This document shows, one piece after another, positions 7,836-16,497 of a DNA stretch of 64,000 nucleotides. The notes under the pieces were generated by a model. The model was not told the origin of the DNA, ran no database searches, and saw only the letters and a program-made list of their open reading frames with translations. The translations under genes and the position numbers were made by a program. This DNA is from Palsa-504 sp963767565 (GTDB taxonomy: Bacteria; Actinomycetota; Actinomycetes; Streptosporangiales; Streptosporangiaceae): contig CAVYEG010000006.1 in assembly GCA_963767565.1 (NCBI GenBank), positions 124,001 through 188,000 of the forward strand, given 5' to 3'. The first letter of the stretch is position 1. Each line of letters begins with the position of its first letter.

Positions 7836-10319
7836 TTGGCTAAATGTAAAGGCACGGTCAAACCCGAGTTGGTCGTAAGACAGGTACGACGCTGCTCGAG
7901 ACCGGCGGTGCAGGTACCTGCTTGGTCTGGGGACAAGGTGAACAGCGCAAAACCGCGGGCTATTAGGGGCGGCGCTCCGGCCGCCTACCTGAGGCCTGTC
8001 CGGGCCGGTGCCGAGTCACGGGACGTTTCCCGGGCTGGCGTTCCGGTGGAATCTCCCGTACCAGGTGTTGCTCCTTCAGTGTCCCAGCAGGTGAGTGACG
8101 GCGCGTTGATCGAAACGAAGCTGCACGCTCCCACGCCTCGCCATGAGTGGGTGGAGCGCGAGGATCTCGTCGGCTATCTGGCGGAGTGCTCGTCGTTCAG
8201 GCTGGTGCTGGTGGACGCGCCAGCAGGTTCTGGCAAGACCATTGCGGTGGCTCAGTGGGCGGCCAGCGTGATCGAGGACCGGCCATTTGCCTGGGTCTCC
8301 CTTGACCGTGGCGATGATGACCCGGCCCGGCTGTGGTTGCACGTCGTGTCCGCTCTGCAGCGGGCCTGCCCGCAGTTCGGCGGCGAGGATATCGTGCGGG
8401 CCCTTCATTCCCCGCTACCCGACATGTTGGGAACGGTGCTGCCGCGCTTGGCCAACAAGCTAGCCGAGCTCCCGGCCCCGGTTGTTGTCGTCCTGGACGA
8501 CTATCACGTAATCAGCGATCACAGCTGCCACGACCAGGTCGGCTTCTTGCTGTCGCACCTCCCGGCCGGGGTCCAGCTCGTGCTGGTGACTCGCGCTGAC
8601 CCGCCGCTGCCGCTGGCCCGGCTGCGGGCCGCCGGGGAGCTAGCCGAAGTCCGGACGAACGAGCTGCGGTTTACGACCGCGCAGGCAGCCGCACTGGTGC
8701 GCACGGTCGGTGCGGTCGATCTACTCGAACCCGACCTGGCCGACCTCGTCGAACGTACCGAGGGATGGCCTGCCGGTGTCTACCTGGCGGCGCTTTCGCT
8801 GCGCGGACATTCTTCGCCCGCTTCCTTCATCCGCCAGTTCACCGGCGACAACCGGCTCATCGTCGACTTCCTGACCGAGGAGGTGCTGAGCCGCCAGCCC
8901 GCCGAGATCCGGCAGTTCATGACCCGGACCGCCGCGTTGGAGCGGTTCTGCGCACCGCTATGCGATGCCATCACCGGCTCGACTGGCGCGGCGGAGTTTA
9001 TCGAGATCATCGAGCGTGACAACCTCTTCCTGGTGCCGCTCGACGACCATCGGCGGTGGTACCGCTTCCACCATCTGTTCGCGCAAGTGCTTCTCGGTCA
9101 GCTCGCCAGCACCGAGCCCGCCGTCGTGCCTGCGCTGCACCGTCGCGCGAGTGCCTGGCACCGGCAGTCAGGCTCGGTAGAGGAGGCGATCGATCACGCC
9201 ATGGCCGCCGGTGACGTCGCCGTAGCGGTCGACCTCATCGCGGAACACTGGCCCGCCTACATGGATATCGGCCGAATCGACACGGTCCGCGGCTGGCTGC
9301 GCTGGCTGGGTGATGAGCGGATAGGCGCCGACCCCGTAGTGGCGCACTGCGCGGCGTGGTGCGCGGTCCTCACCTGTGACCCGCAGTCGGTGCGACGCTG
9401 GCTCCCGGCGCTCGAGGCAGCTGACGATAGCGGCTCTTTTCCTGACGGGATCCGGTCGCCGAGGTCCTCGGCTGCGCTGCTGCGGGCTTGCTTCGGATTC
9501 GACGGTATCAAGGTGATGCGCGACTCGGCGCGCACGGCGGCCGAGCTGGAAAGCGATCCCAAGTCGCCCTGGTATGCGCTGGCCAGGACCGCCCTAGGCT
9601 CAGCGCTTTACCTGTCCGGTGAGCCGGACGCGGCGGCTACACCGTTGACTGAAGCGCTCGCCAGCGCTGCGGCCATCAGCGCGGCGCGGGTAGCGGCCCT
9701 TTCCCTGCTAGCCGTGGTTTGGGTTGAGCAAGGGCAGGCTGGGCAGGCGCAGGAGCTAGTCCGTACCGCCCGTCAGCTAGTGGGAGACGGCGATCTCGCG
9801 GACACCCAGCAGGGTTCTAGCGTCCGCACGGCCACGGGCGTCCTCTACGCCGCGCAAGGACGGACCCAGGAGGCGCGCACTGAGTTTGAGCACGCCCTCC
9901 GGATCCGCCGGCGATGGCTCGGGATCACTCCCTGGCCGGTCATTGACAGTATGGTCAGGCTGGCGGCGGTGCTGGCCGACCTAGGTGAGCGTCCCGCGGC
10001 GGCCGCGCTTGCTGGCGAGGCCAGGCAACTGCTGACCGCGTGCTCGGACGGCGCGCAGGCTCAGTGGGACCGGCTGCACCGTCTTGAACGGCGGCTCACC
10101 CGTCCCCGGCCGGCCGTGGCGGGCGAACCCCTCACCGAGCGTGAAGTGACCGTGCTGAGGCTGCTCCAGGGCACCTTGTCGCTGCGCGAGATCGGCCAGG
10201 AACTTTATCTGTCACCTAACACGGTCAAGACCCACACCCAGGCCGCTTACCGGAAGCTGGGCGTTTCCACCCGCCAGGATGCCATCGCGAGGGCGCAGGA
10301 AATCGGCGTCCTGGGTTGA
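7836..10319 (+). CDS. MalT-like LuxR-family transcriptional regulator (NTPase + TPR + HTH)
   Basis: A large STAND-type regulator. From the first possible start (TTG 7836, 827 residues) the Walker A APAGSGKT is at 128-135, a Walker B-like VVVVLDDYH follows, then a long helical TPR-like region and a C-terminal LuxR HTH (PLTEREVTVLRLLQGTLSLREI to the end). Inducer and ATP binding usually drive oligomerisation and activation in this class. The start is unsure: GTG 7938 or a later codon is likelier, since similarity to the paralogue at 32.6-35.0 kb begins at ETKLHAP (residue 93). The two paralogues share long near-identical segments such as SLRGHSSP and FIRQFTGDNR. A small conserved protein gene follows in convergent orientation, as for the third regulator. 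Confidence 0.87.
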   Translation: MAKCKGTVKPELVVRQVRRCSRPAVQVPAWSGDKVNSAKPRAIRGGAPAAYLRPVRAGAESRDVSRAGVPVESPVPGVAPSVSQQVSDGALIETKLHAPTPRHEWVEREDLVGYLAECSSFRLVLVDAPAGSGKTIAVAQWAASVIEDRPFAWVSLDRGDDDPARLWLHVVSALQRACPQFGGEDIVRALHSPLPDMLGTVLPRLANKLAELPAPVVVVLDDYHVISDHSCHDQVGFLLSHLPAGVQLVLVTRADPPLPLARLRAAGELAEVRTNELRFTTAQAAALVRTVGAVDLLEPDLADLVERTEGWPAGVYLAALSLRGHSSPASFIRQFTGDNRLIVDFLTEEVLSRQPAEIRQFMTRTAALERFCAPLCDAITGSTGAAEFIEIIERDNLFLVPLDDHRRWYRFHHLFAQVLLGQLASTEPAVVPALHRRASAWHRQSGSVEEAIDHAMAAGDVAVAVDLIAEHWPAYMDIGRIDTVRGWLRWLGDERIGADPVVAHCAAWCAVLTCDPQSVRRWLPALEAADDSGSFPDGIRSPRSSAALLRACFGFDGIKVMRDSARTAAELESDPKSPWYALARTALGSALYLSGEPDAAATPLTEALASAAAISAARVAALSLLAVVWVEQGQAGQAQELVRTARQLVGDGDLADTQQGSSVRTATGVLYAAQGRTQEARTEFEHALRIRRRWLGITPWPVIDSMVRLAAVLADLGERPAAAALAGEARQLLTACSDGAQAQWDRLHRLERRLTRPRPAVAGEPLTEREVTVLRLLQGTLSLREIGQELYLSPNTVKTHTQAAYRKLGVSTRQDAIARAQEIGVLG

Positions 10320-10360
10320 TCCGTGACGACCAACCAGCTATGGACCTAACGGCCCGGGTA

Positions 10361-10735
10361 TTACCCGTCACCAGGGCCCGTTTCGTCAGCGCCTGGCCAA
10401 GCCGTTTCCTGGTCAGATTTCATATCACTAGCCTGGCGCCTGCGATGATTCATCCGCGCGTCACGGGGATCGGCATGCCCTATCGCTGCAGGATCCTGAG
10501 CTTGCGGATTCGGGTCATGCAGACGGCGGACTTCCACTACCTGTGCACCGGTTGCCTTGAGCCTGGCGAGAAGCCCCTGTAGGGCCGCCTGGTCTCGGAG
10601 GGAGCCATGCAAGACCGTTTCGACCGGCTCCACCGAGGCGTTCAGCCACTCGAAGTCAAGCAACGCTTCGGGCGGAAGTACCCCGACCACGCGGATTTCG
10701 TAGTAGTAAGACTGTGGCAATGTGGCCCCCAGCAA
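10361..10735 (-). CDS. Conserved hypothetical protein, YEIRV/VLPPEALLDFE family
   Basis: A 124-residue protein from TTG 10735, the only in-frame start before an upstream stop. Its first 70 residues (YYYEIRVVGVLPPEALLDFE, ASVEPVETVLHG, DQAALQGLLARL, VVEVRRLHD) match the protein at 29.5-29.8 kb almost residue for residue, and more loosely the N-terminal half of the protein at 36.4-36.9 kb. The pattern is an alpha/beta fold with a beta strand, a helix, another strand (ETVLHG) and a helix followed by the final strand. Similar short proteins are frequent in actinomycetes; I know of no function. The C-terminal 50 residues are polar and unlike the paralogue. It is convergent with the LuxR gene, 41 bases away. 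Confidence 0.7.
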   Translation of the reverse strand: MLGATLPQSYYYEIRVVGVLPPEALLDFEWLNASVEPVETVLHGSLRDQAALQGLLARLKATGAQVVEVRRLHDPNPQAQDPAAIGHADPRDARMNHRRRQASDMKSDQETAWPGADETGPGDG

Positions 10736-10808
10736 ATCGCGGCGAGCAACCGGTAACCCTCACGATCCTGCTTCTGGAGCCGCGGCGCACCATGCATTGC
10801 GGGTGAAT

Positions 10809-11129
10809 TCAGCGTGCCGTGCCGCCATGCCTGCCGCGTGCGCCGCTGTGCCGAGGAATCCTACGACCGTGAGACTTCGGGGGGTGTAGTCCGGCTAGAG
10901 TCCGCTGCTTATCCCAGGCAATCAGGCGTGCTATCGAGCGGACCTGGCCGGCGCGGGCCAGGCCTGCCGCCGCACCCAGCACTAGCGTCACTAGAATCGC
11001 ACGTTCGTAGGTTGCGCGGTCCCGTGCTATGCGCGTCGCAGCAGCTACGCCGATTACCACGAGGACCGCTTTTTGCTGTCCGCTCAGGCCCGGCAGCTTA
11101 TGTGGCGGACCGGTCAGGCCGGTTGACAT
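10809..11129 (-). CDS. Small hypothetical membrane-associated protein
   Basis: About 106 residues from ATG 11129 (GGGAACTG upstream). The middle contains LSGQQKAVLVVIGVAAATRI, a helix, then ERAILVTLVLGAAAGLARAG, a second hydrophobic helix, followed by a strongly basic tail rich in Arg, His and Gly. I do not recognise a named family, though two-helix proteins of this kind are common near stress genes in actinomycetes. A start at 11186 would add 19 residues. It lies divergent from the DUF1269 remnant, with the palindrome copy C (11304-11320) between them. Confidence 0.5.
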   Translation of the reverse strand: MSTGLTGPPHKLPGLSGQQKAVLVVIGVAAATRIARDRATYERAILVTLVLGAAAGLARAGQVRSIARLIAWDKQRTLAGLHPPKSHGRRIPRHSGARGRHGGTAR

Positions 11130-11303
11130 CACAGTTCCCGAGCGCCACAGGAATGCATCGCTACTATGAAATCGATCATCACTCATCGCTTTCCTGCCGA
11201 TATCGCGCTGAATACGGGGGGACTCCAGTTGCCCGCCTCGTGGAGATGACGTTGTAGTGCCTGGCTATAAGTTCACCGTTAGGGCAGGAGGGCTGTGGGC
11301 GCA

Positions 11304-11320
11304 TCACCCCTCAGGAATGA
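11304..11320. promoter_or_regulatory. Palindromic operator candidate, copy C
   Basis: TCACCC-CTCAG-GAATGA, one mismatch in the right arm. It sits ahead of the deleted DUF1269 copy in the place where copy J sits ahead of the intact one, and also 175 bases upstream of the divergent small membrane protein. Confidence 0.5.
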
Positions 11321-11380
11321 GCCCGGCCGCTGGTGGCGTGCCGGCGTTGCCCGGTTGGTCCGTCGGTCGTGTGCCTGGGG

Positions 11381-11566
11381 TGGTGGGCGGGGGGCGACGT
11401 GGGGATGTGGTGGGGGCTGTTGTTCGGGGTGCTGCTTCTCATCCCGGTGCTGGGGGTGACGGTGGAGGCGATGAGCAAGTACGGCGGGACGGTGCTGAGG
11501 ACCTCGCTGTCCAAGCAGGGCGAGCAGGACCTGCAGGACGCCCTGCACGGCACCAGCACCGCCTAA
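11381..11566 (+). pseudogene. DUF1269-type gene remnant with internal deletion
   Basis: Two blocks match the intact gene at 35855-36349 almost base for base: 11381 to about 11455 (encoding MWWGLLFGVLLLIPVLG, against 36019-36097) and 11461-11573 (encoding VEAMSKYGGTVLRTSL to the stop, against 36244-36356). The roughly 145 bases between these blocks in the intact copy are missing, and so is the N-terminal third. One G is also lost in the G-run before ATGTGG. The joined frame encodes no complete domain. GTGACG occurs at both edges of the missing part, which could have served as a short homology for deletion. Confidence 0.8.
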
Positions 11567-11580
11567 CCCGGCAGGCCCAT

Positions 11581-11607
11581 GCGGGCCGGGCGGACCGCCC
11601 GGCCCGC
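11581..11607. terminator. Strong bidirectional hairpin
   Basis: A perfect 13-base inverted repeat, GCGGGCCGGGCGG and its complement, separated by a single A. It lies between the ends of the plus-strand DUF1269 remnant and the minus-strand DUF1345 gene. No T-run follows, as is usual for GC-rich actinomycete terminators. Confidence 0.75.
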
Positions 11608-11617
11608 TGACCATGTC

Positions 11618-12307
11618 TCACCTCAAGATGTTCACCGCGCGCGAGACGACAAGCACCGCAACCACCAGCGAAATCGCTTCCTCGAACATCATCATGAGCT
11701 TTGCCCAGGACCTGATCGCCGAGACGTCCGTAGGGCTGAAGGCCGTGGCCGTCGTGAAAGACAGGTGCAGGTAGTCCATGAACTTCGGGTACCAGCCAGC
11801 CCCTACGTACTGAGCGTGGGTCATTTCGGGGAAAACGAAGGCGACCTGCTGGCCTGGTCCGCGTGCCCGGGCTGCCGCTCCGCCTCGGTCGAGATCCCAG
11901 TACCACAAACCGAAGGCGAGCACGTTGGTGAGCCAGATCGCGCCGCCGCTGGCGAGCAGGATATTGGCATCGTTGCTGAACTTGGCATCGTCGATGATGC
12001 CAGCCACCAGGCGCACCGCAGCGGAGGCATTCACGACAGAGATCAATCCGATCAGCGTCCCGGTCAGTGCCCGCAGCCAGCGGGAGTCCCGGTCGATGCG
12101 CCCCGGGTCGCCGCCGATGAGTATCGCGAGCAGCGCGAAGACGACTACGACGAAGGCCCAGCGGGCATCTCCGGACCTGAGCTCGGGTGGCAGTACCGCG
12201 CGCAGTCCCCCGGCGGCCAGTACCGCCAGCGCCATCGGCCAGCGCCTCTCGCCGGCCCGGTGCGCTACATCCGGCCCGACGGGCGCGTGCGGACTGGCGC
12301 TCGTCAT
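11618..12307 (-). CDS. DUF1345 family membrane protein
   Basis: A 229-residue protein with about five or six membrane helices. The C-terminal half carries the family pattern: WYPKFMDYLHLSFTTATAFS, PTDVSAIRSWAKLMMMFEE, ISLVVAVLVVSRAVNIL. The TTATAFSPTD segment resembles the pore loop of two-helix K+ channels, but the TVGYG filter is absent and no transport function is established for the family. The start codon lies two bases after the stop of the GAP-family gene upstream, so the two are translated from one message together with the DUF2252 gene. Confidence 0.8.
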   Translation of the reverse strand: MTSASPHAPVGPDVAHRAGERRWPMALAVLAAGGLRAVLPPELRSGDARWAFVVVVFALLAILIGGDPGRIDRDSRWLRALTGTLIGLISVVNASAAVRLVAGIIDDAKFSNDANILLASGGAIWLTNVLAFGLWYWDLDRGGAAARARGPGQQVAFVFPEMTHAQYVGAGWYPKFMDYLHLSFTTATAFSPTDVSAIRSWAKLMMMFEEAISLVVAVLVVSRAVNILR

Positions 12308-12309
12308 GG

Positions 12310-12954
12310 TCAGCTGACCAGCAGGTAGATGCTCTTGCCCGCCAGCCAGAGGCCCAGCAGCAGCAATACCAGAATGATGACCTGGTCCTGGTGTGTGTCC
12401 AGCCAGGCTCGCATCCGCTCAAGCCGGACGGTGGCCGCGGCCGGAGCGAATGCCGCGTACAACTCCAGGTACAGGAAGCTGGACGTACCCAGCAGACAGA
12501 ACAGCACCAGCGTCACGTAGTCCCCGCCAGTGGACAGCTTGGCCTGAACGACTGTCGCAGCGCCTGCTGCTACCAGCGCCCAGGGCTGGAGGAATGCGGC
12601 AAGGCCGGCGGCGGCCCACAGCGAGAGCCGGTCCAGGCCGGCCATCCAGCTCGGAGGCTTGCGCGGACGGCCCATCCGGCGCCGCTGCCGCACGGCGAGC
12701 AGGATGAGCACGATCCCGAGGGTCAGCTTGATGGCCAGGGCGGCGGTCGACGGGGCGGTCTGTGGCTTGGGCGGCTTCCCCCCGGTCGTCAGCACGACCG
12801 CGGCAATCACGGCGACCAGGCACGCCAGCCAGCCCAGGACGAAGGCCAGTCCCTTCCAGGTGCCGTTCCTGGCGCTCAGGATCAGGATGAAGGCCATGAG
12901 AGGGAATGGCTCGAGGGCGATCCCGAGCCCGGTGAGCATCAGGTCAAGGACCAT
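12310..12954 (-). CDS. GAP/Sap family membrane protein (LysE-like fold)
   Basis: A 214-residue protein with six hydrophobic segments. It begins MVLDLMLTGLGIALEPFPLM, the start typical of the actinobacterial GAP family, related to the mycobacterial Sap protein that helps export sulfolipid and glycopeptidolipid. A cytoplasmic basic loop (RQRRRMGRPRKPP) separates helices 3 and 4. It is the middle gene of a DUF2252-GAP-DUF1345 operon (30 and 2 bases between genes). Another GAP-family gene is at 27.2-27.9 kb. Substrate unknown; export of a lipid or small molecule is inference from the family. Confidence 0.8.
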   Translation of the reverse strand: MVLDLMLTGLGIALEPFPLMAFILILSARNGTWKGLAFVLGWLACLVAVIAAVVLTTGGKPPKPQTAPSTAALAIKLTLGIVLILLAVRQRRRMGRPRKPPSWMAGLDRLSLWAAAGLAAFLQPWALVAAGAATVVQAKLSTGGDYVTLVLFCLLGTSSFLYLELYAAFAPAAATVRLERMRAWLDTHQDQVIILVLLLLGLWLAGKSIYLLVS

Positions 12955-12984
12955 GCCGCCCCCCGGGCCCGGGTCGGCCGTATG

Positions 12985-14442
12985 TCACAGGTCGGGCTCG
13001 GCGGCGATCCGTCCTGATGCGACCGCGGCGACGAGTGACTTGTGGTCGCGCTCGTTCTGGTCGGCGTAGGCGGCGGCGAACTCGGTGATGGCCCGGTCGA
13101 ATACGTCCGAGCCGCCCAGGTAGGCGGCGATCGCGATCCGGTCCCCGGAGCGGGCGTGCGCCCGCGCCAGCGTCCACCCGCACACCTCGCCGTACATGCG
13201 CATGCCACGCGGGATCATGGTCTCGATGTCGAGGGAGAATTTCCAGTCCCGCAGCTGGCGGACATAGAAGTCGCGTTGCTGCCCGTCCAGGCCCTCGGCC
13301 CGCTGCCAGCCCAGGAAGATGTCACTGGAGGCCTGCATCAGCCGCTGGCCTGCCACCACCCGCTGACCCTGGTTGGCGTACTTGCTGGCGCCGACGAAGC
13401 GGCTGAGCACCGACGCTTCGGCCTCTTTCACCTGCAGGAACAACGGATCGGCGTCGTCGCGGCCGAGCATCAGCACGATCCAGCAGCGGGTCCCGACGCT
13501 GCCGACGCCGACGACCTTGCGGGCTATGTCGGCGAACCGGAACTGATCGAGCAGGAACCTCCGGTCGGTTTCCAGCGTGCGCCGGTACTTGGCGACCAGG
13601 CCGGCGAGCTGCTCCTCCATGGCGGCCCGGTCCGTCTGATCGGGCATCAGGTCCTCGATCGGGACGAGCAGCGGCGGGTCAGCGATGATCCGCGGCTGCC
13701 CGTCTACGACATTGCACAGCTTAGCTACTTCCTGCATGCTGTCCCTGGTCCGCGCTTTGGCCAGGCCCTTTTCCACCGCTTTGCGTTGCCGTGGCCGAAG
13801 CTGCGCGTCGAACTGGGCCCGCATCTGGTCCATGTCCATATGCGCGTACCAGACCGCTAGGTTGGTCATCCCCGCGAAGCTGCGCATCGCCTGCCGGTAA
13901 CTGGCGACCGCGGCCGCGACGATCTCGCGGCGCTGCTTGCCTGCGAACCCGTTGCCGCGCGCGGCAACCTCCAGGCTGGCCGCCAGCCGCTTGACATCCC
14001 ATTCCCACGGGCCGGGAAGGGTCTCGTCGAAGTCGTTGACGTCGAAGACCAGGCGGCGTTCGGCCGAGCCGAAGAGGCCGAAGTTGGACAGGTGCGCGTC
14101 GCCGCACGCCTGGACGGCCAGCCCCGAGACGGGCGTGCCGGCCAGATCGCTGGCCATCGGCAGGGCCGCGCCCCGGAAAAAGGTGAACGGGGACACCATC
14201 ATCCGGCCGTACCGGACCGGCACCAGCTCAGGAACCCGCGACTTCCCCTGCTCCTCCAGCAGGGCGATCGGGTCTGGCCGGTCCGGTGGCGGGTCGAACA
14301 TCGCATGGCTGTCACGTGGCACCTCAGCCCGCGCGGTCTTGCCGCGGGCAGCGCTCTCGGCCGGGGTCAGCCGCCCCACCCCCGAGTCAAGCTGGTACCG
14401 CTGCGTACCACTAGGCCGAGCCTCAGCCGTCAGTACACCCAT
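12985..14442 (-). CDS. DUF2252 family protein (kinase-like fold)
   Basis: A 485-residue soluble protein from ATG 14442, preceded by GAGAGGAG. Family marks include RVPELVPVRYGRMMVSPFTF, FFRGAA, VQACGDAHLSNFGLF (an HLxNFG-like loop reminiscent of the catalytic loop of aminoglycoside phosphotransferases), VFDVNDFDETLPGPWEWDVK (DFD like the metal-binding DFG) and RLAASLEVAARGNG. DUF2252 proteins are widespread in actinomycetes and their substrate is unknown; a phosphotransferase role is inferred from fold resemblance. It heads an operon with two membrane proteins, and palindrome copy D lies 135 bases upstream. Confidence 0.88.
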   Translation of the reverse strand: MGVLTAEARPSGTQRYQLDSGVGRLTPAESAARGKTARAEVPRDSHAMFDPPPDRPDPIALLEEQGKSRVPELVPVRYGRMMVSPFTFFRGAALPMASDLAGTPVSGLAVQACGDAHLSNFGLFGSAERRLVFDVNDFDETLPGPWEWDVKRLAASLEVAARGNGFAGKQRREIVAAAVASYRQAMRSFAGMTNLAVWYAHMDMDQMRAQFDAQLRPRQRKAVEKGLAKARTRDSMQEVAKLCNVVDGQPRIIADPPLLVPIEDLMPDQTDRAAMEEQLAGLVAKYRRTLETDRRFLLDQFRFADIARKVVGVGSVGTRCWIVLMLGRDDADPLFLQVKEAEASVLSRFVGASKYANQGQRVVAGQRLMQASSDIFLGWQRAEGLDGQQRDFYVRQLRDWKFSLDIETMIPRGMRMYGEVCGWTLARAHARSGDRIAIAAYLGGSDVFDRAITEFAAAYADQNERDHKSLVAAVASGRIAAEPDL

Positions 14443-14576
14443 CGTCGACTCCTCTCTATCCGCAACCATCCGAGCGGCCCGCGCATGAGCGTGCCGGCCG
14501 CTCCGCCACAGCAGGCGCCGAGCGGCGGACAGCATGCCGCACGCTCCACGATCCCGCTCCGGCTGGCTCGCCTGCC

Positions 14577-14593
14577 TCATCCCGGCGGGATGA
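14577..14593. promoter_or_regulatory. Palindromic operator candidate, copy D
   Basis: TCATCC-CGGCG-GGATGA, a perfect inverted repeat in the divergent gap between the DUF2252 operon (135 bases away) and the membrane-protein gene at 14699 (106 bases away). It could serve both promoters. Confidence 0.6.
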
Positions 14594-14698
14594 TCCGGTG
14601 CCGGATGCAGGAAGGTAGCGTCAAAGGCCGACGGTTGGTTCTCGCCGACTGGGCCTGGGTCTGCCGAGCGATGACTGCTCGCGAAGGGGCATGCCGCA

Positions 14699-15694
14699 AT
14701 GGCAACCGAAGGGAATGTACCCGAACTGCCGCCCGCGGTGCCCGCGGAGGACGGCGTTTCTGGCCTACACGCGAGGCCAGAAACTCGTTCCGGCGAGGCG
14801 CCCAGGCCGCGGCGGCACCTTGCGGCGCGGGTCAGGCAGTTCATCCAAGTGGTCCGCGACAGCGACCGTGCGGCCGTAGAGGAGGGGGTGCTACGGCTAA
14901 GCGGTTCCCGGCGGTGGCTTGCACCCCTCGCGCTGGCGGTCGGCGCCTTGGCCATGTTGTTTGACGGAGTGAAGCTGCTGTTCACCAACTGGCGGCTGAC
15001 CCTGGTCCAGGTCTTGCCGGCCATGTGGATCTGGGCCGCCATGTTCGACCTGAAGGCTCACGTGCTGCACGGGAAGTCGTTCCACGTACTGACCGGTCCC
15101 GTCGTCATCCCGATCGTCCTGGCTGTTGCCGCTATCACCGCGACGAGTTTCTTCTTGAACGCCGTGTTCGCCTTTGCCGTCGCGAGCGAGGGCCGGCCCG
15201 CGATCCGGCCCGCGTTCGCGCAGGCCCGGTCACATCTGGCGGTCGTGCTGGGATGGGGCGCTGCAGTGGGTATCTGCCTGGGCCTGGCGACCGTGATCTT
15301 CGTCCGGTGGGGGGTGCTGTGGTTCGGACTGTCGCTGAGCATCGTCGTCGCCGTGATGATGGTCTGCTATGTCGCGGTGCCAGCCCGGCTCATCGGCGTG
15401 AAGACGAACCATTCCAGACGCGACAAACTAACCATGACCGCGGTGGGCGGGGCCATCGGAGGGGTCGTCTGCACGCCTCCCTACGTCCTCGGCCGTGTCG
15501 GGTTGCTCATGCTCGGGTCGCACACGCTGTTCATCGCCGGCTGTGTTGTGATCGCCATCGGTGTGACGTTGCAGGCAGGTGCCACCGGCGCGGTTAAGGC
15601 GGTCAAAATGAGCGCCAAGCTCGTCTCCGGGAATCGGCAGCTCGCAGGCGATGACTTGTCGCGTGAGGAGGCGGTTCGGCCGGAGCACACCTAG
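14699..15694 (+). CDS. Polytopic membrane protein of unknown function
   Basis: A 331-residue protein; GAAGGGG lies 9 bases before ATG 14699. The first 75 residues are polar and rich in Pro, Arg and Glu. Six membrane helices follow, including LAPLALAVGALAMLFDGVKL, VVIPIVLAVAAITATSFFLN and VLGWGAAVGICLGLATVIFV. The repeated pattern of helix pairs with FAFAVASEGRP and ARLIGVKTNHSRR between them recalls proteins of the EI24/CysZ-like type, but I would not assign it. The short tail is acidic. It stands alone between palindrome copies D and E. Confidence 0.65.
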   Translation: MATEGNVPELPPAVPAEDGVSGLHARPETRSGEAPRPRRHLAARVRQFIQVVRDSDRAAVEEGVLRLSGSRRWLAPLALAVGALAMLFDGVKLLFTNWRLTLVQVLPAMWIWAAMFDLKAHVLHGKSFHVLTGPVVIPIVLAVAAITATSFFLNAVFAFAVASEGRPAIRPAFAQARSHLAVVLGWGAAVGICLGLATVIFVRWGVLWFGLSLSIVVAVMMVCYVAVPARLIGVKTNHSRRDKLTMTAVGGAIGGVVCTPPYVLGRVGLLMLGSHTLFIAGCVVIAIGVTLQAGATGAVKAVKMSAKLVSGNRQLAGDDLSREEAVRPEHT

Positions 15695-15762
15695 GGCTCG
15701 ATGGCACCGGTTAACCCGACCTGTCGTGGAGTACCGTCGGGTCTAATCTGGCAGTGCGGGTA

Positions 15763-15779
15763 TCACCCCCGCCGGGTGA
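15763..15779. promoter_or_regulatory. Palindromic operator candidate, copy E
   Basis: TCACCC-CCGCC-GGGTGA, a perfect consensus match flanked by A and T (ATCACCC...GGGTGAT), 132 bases before the DUF1269/DUF6325 gene. Confidence 0.65.
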
Positions 15780-15911
15780 TGCGCCCCCCCCGATCCGGCC
15801 AGATGCTGCACCAAGTAGGCGTCCAGACCGGATCATTGGCGGCTCGTTCTCCGGCCGCCCCGCTTGTCGGGGGCGAAGCCGGTCGGCGGATCACGCGAAA
15901 GAGGCAAGAAC

Positions 15912-16457
15912 ATGGCGATTGGGCCAGTGCAGCTGATCGTATTGGGATTCAGCCACCCCGACTTCCACGGTGAGATCATCGCCGAGCTTGAGCGGCTCCG
16001 CGAAAGCGATACGGTGCGCGTGATCGACTCGCTCGCCGTGTACAAAGACGCCGACGGCGGCCTGGAGGTGGAGCACCTCAGCAACCTCTCGGAGCAGGAG
16101 GCGATCGAGTACGGCACCAAGATCGGTGCGCTGGTCGGCCTGGGCATCGAGGGTGAGGAGGGCATCGAGGCGGGTGCGGCCGCTGGTGCCGAGGAGGTTG
16201 CCGCTGCGGGCGGCGTGAACGTCTTCACCCAGGAGGGCTGGGATGTGCTCGAGGACATCCCGAATGACACCGCCGCAGCGCTCGTCCTGATCGAACATCA
16301 CTGGGCGGTACCGCTGCGCGATGCGATCGTGCGCGCCGGGGGCTTCCGGATCAGTGATGGATTTATCAGTCCGCTCGACCTCGTGGAGATCGGGCTGGTA
16401 TCGGCCGAGGAGGCCAAGGAACTGCACGAACTGGAGACGGCCTCGGCGGCGAGCTGA
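15912..16457 (+). CDS. DUF1269/DUF6325 family protein
   Basis: A 181-residue protein starting MAIGPVQLIVLGFSHPDFHG, typical of the actinobacterial family, from ATG 15912 after AAAGAGG. It shows a ferredoxin-like beta-alpha-beta pattern (VQLIVLGF ... EIIAELERLRE ... RVIDSLAVYKD) followed by a glycine/alanine-rich central stretch (GALVGLGIEGEEGIEAGAAA), which in DUF1269 relatives is a helical hairpin, and a second alpha/beta half (AALVLIEHHWAVPLRDAI). Function unknown; relatives are often stress-induced. The gene at 35855 is a more distant member. A 23-codon Arg-rich gene follows 40 bases later. Confidence 0.82.
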   Translation: MAIGPVQLIVLGFSHPDFHGEIIAELERLRESDTVRVIDSLAVYKDADGGLEVEHLSNLSEQEAIEYGTKIGALVGLGIEGEEGIEAGAAAGAEEVAAAGGVNVFTQEGWDVLEDIPNDTAAALVLIEHHWAVPLRDAIVRAGGFRISDGFISPLDLVEIGLVSAEEAKELHELETASAAS

Positions 16458-16497
16458 GCCGTGCCGACCTGCCCCTGCCACTATCTGGAGGTATGAA

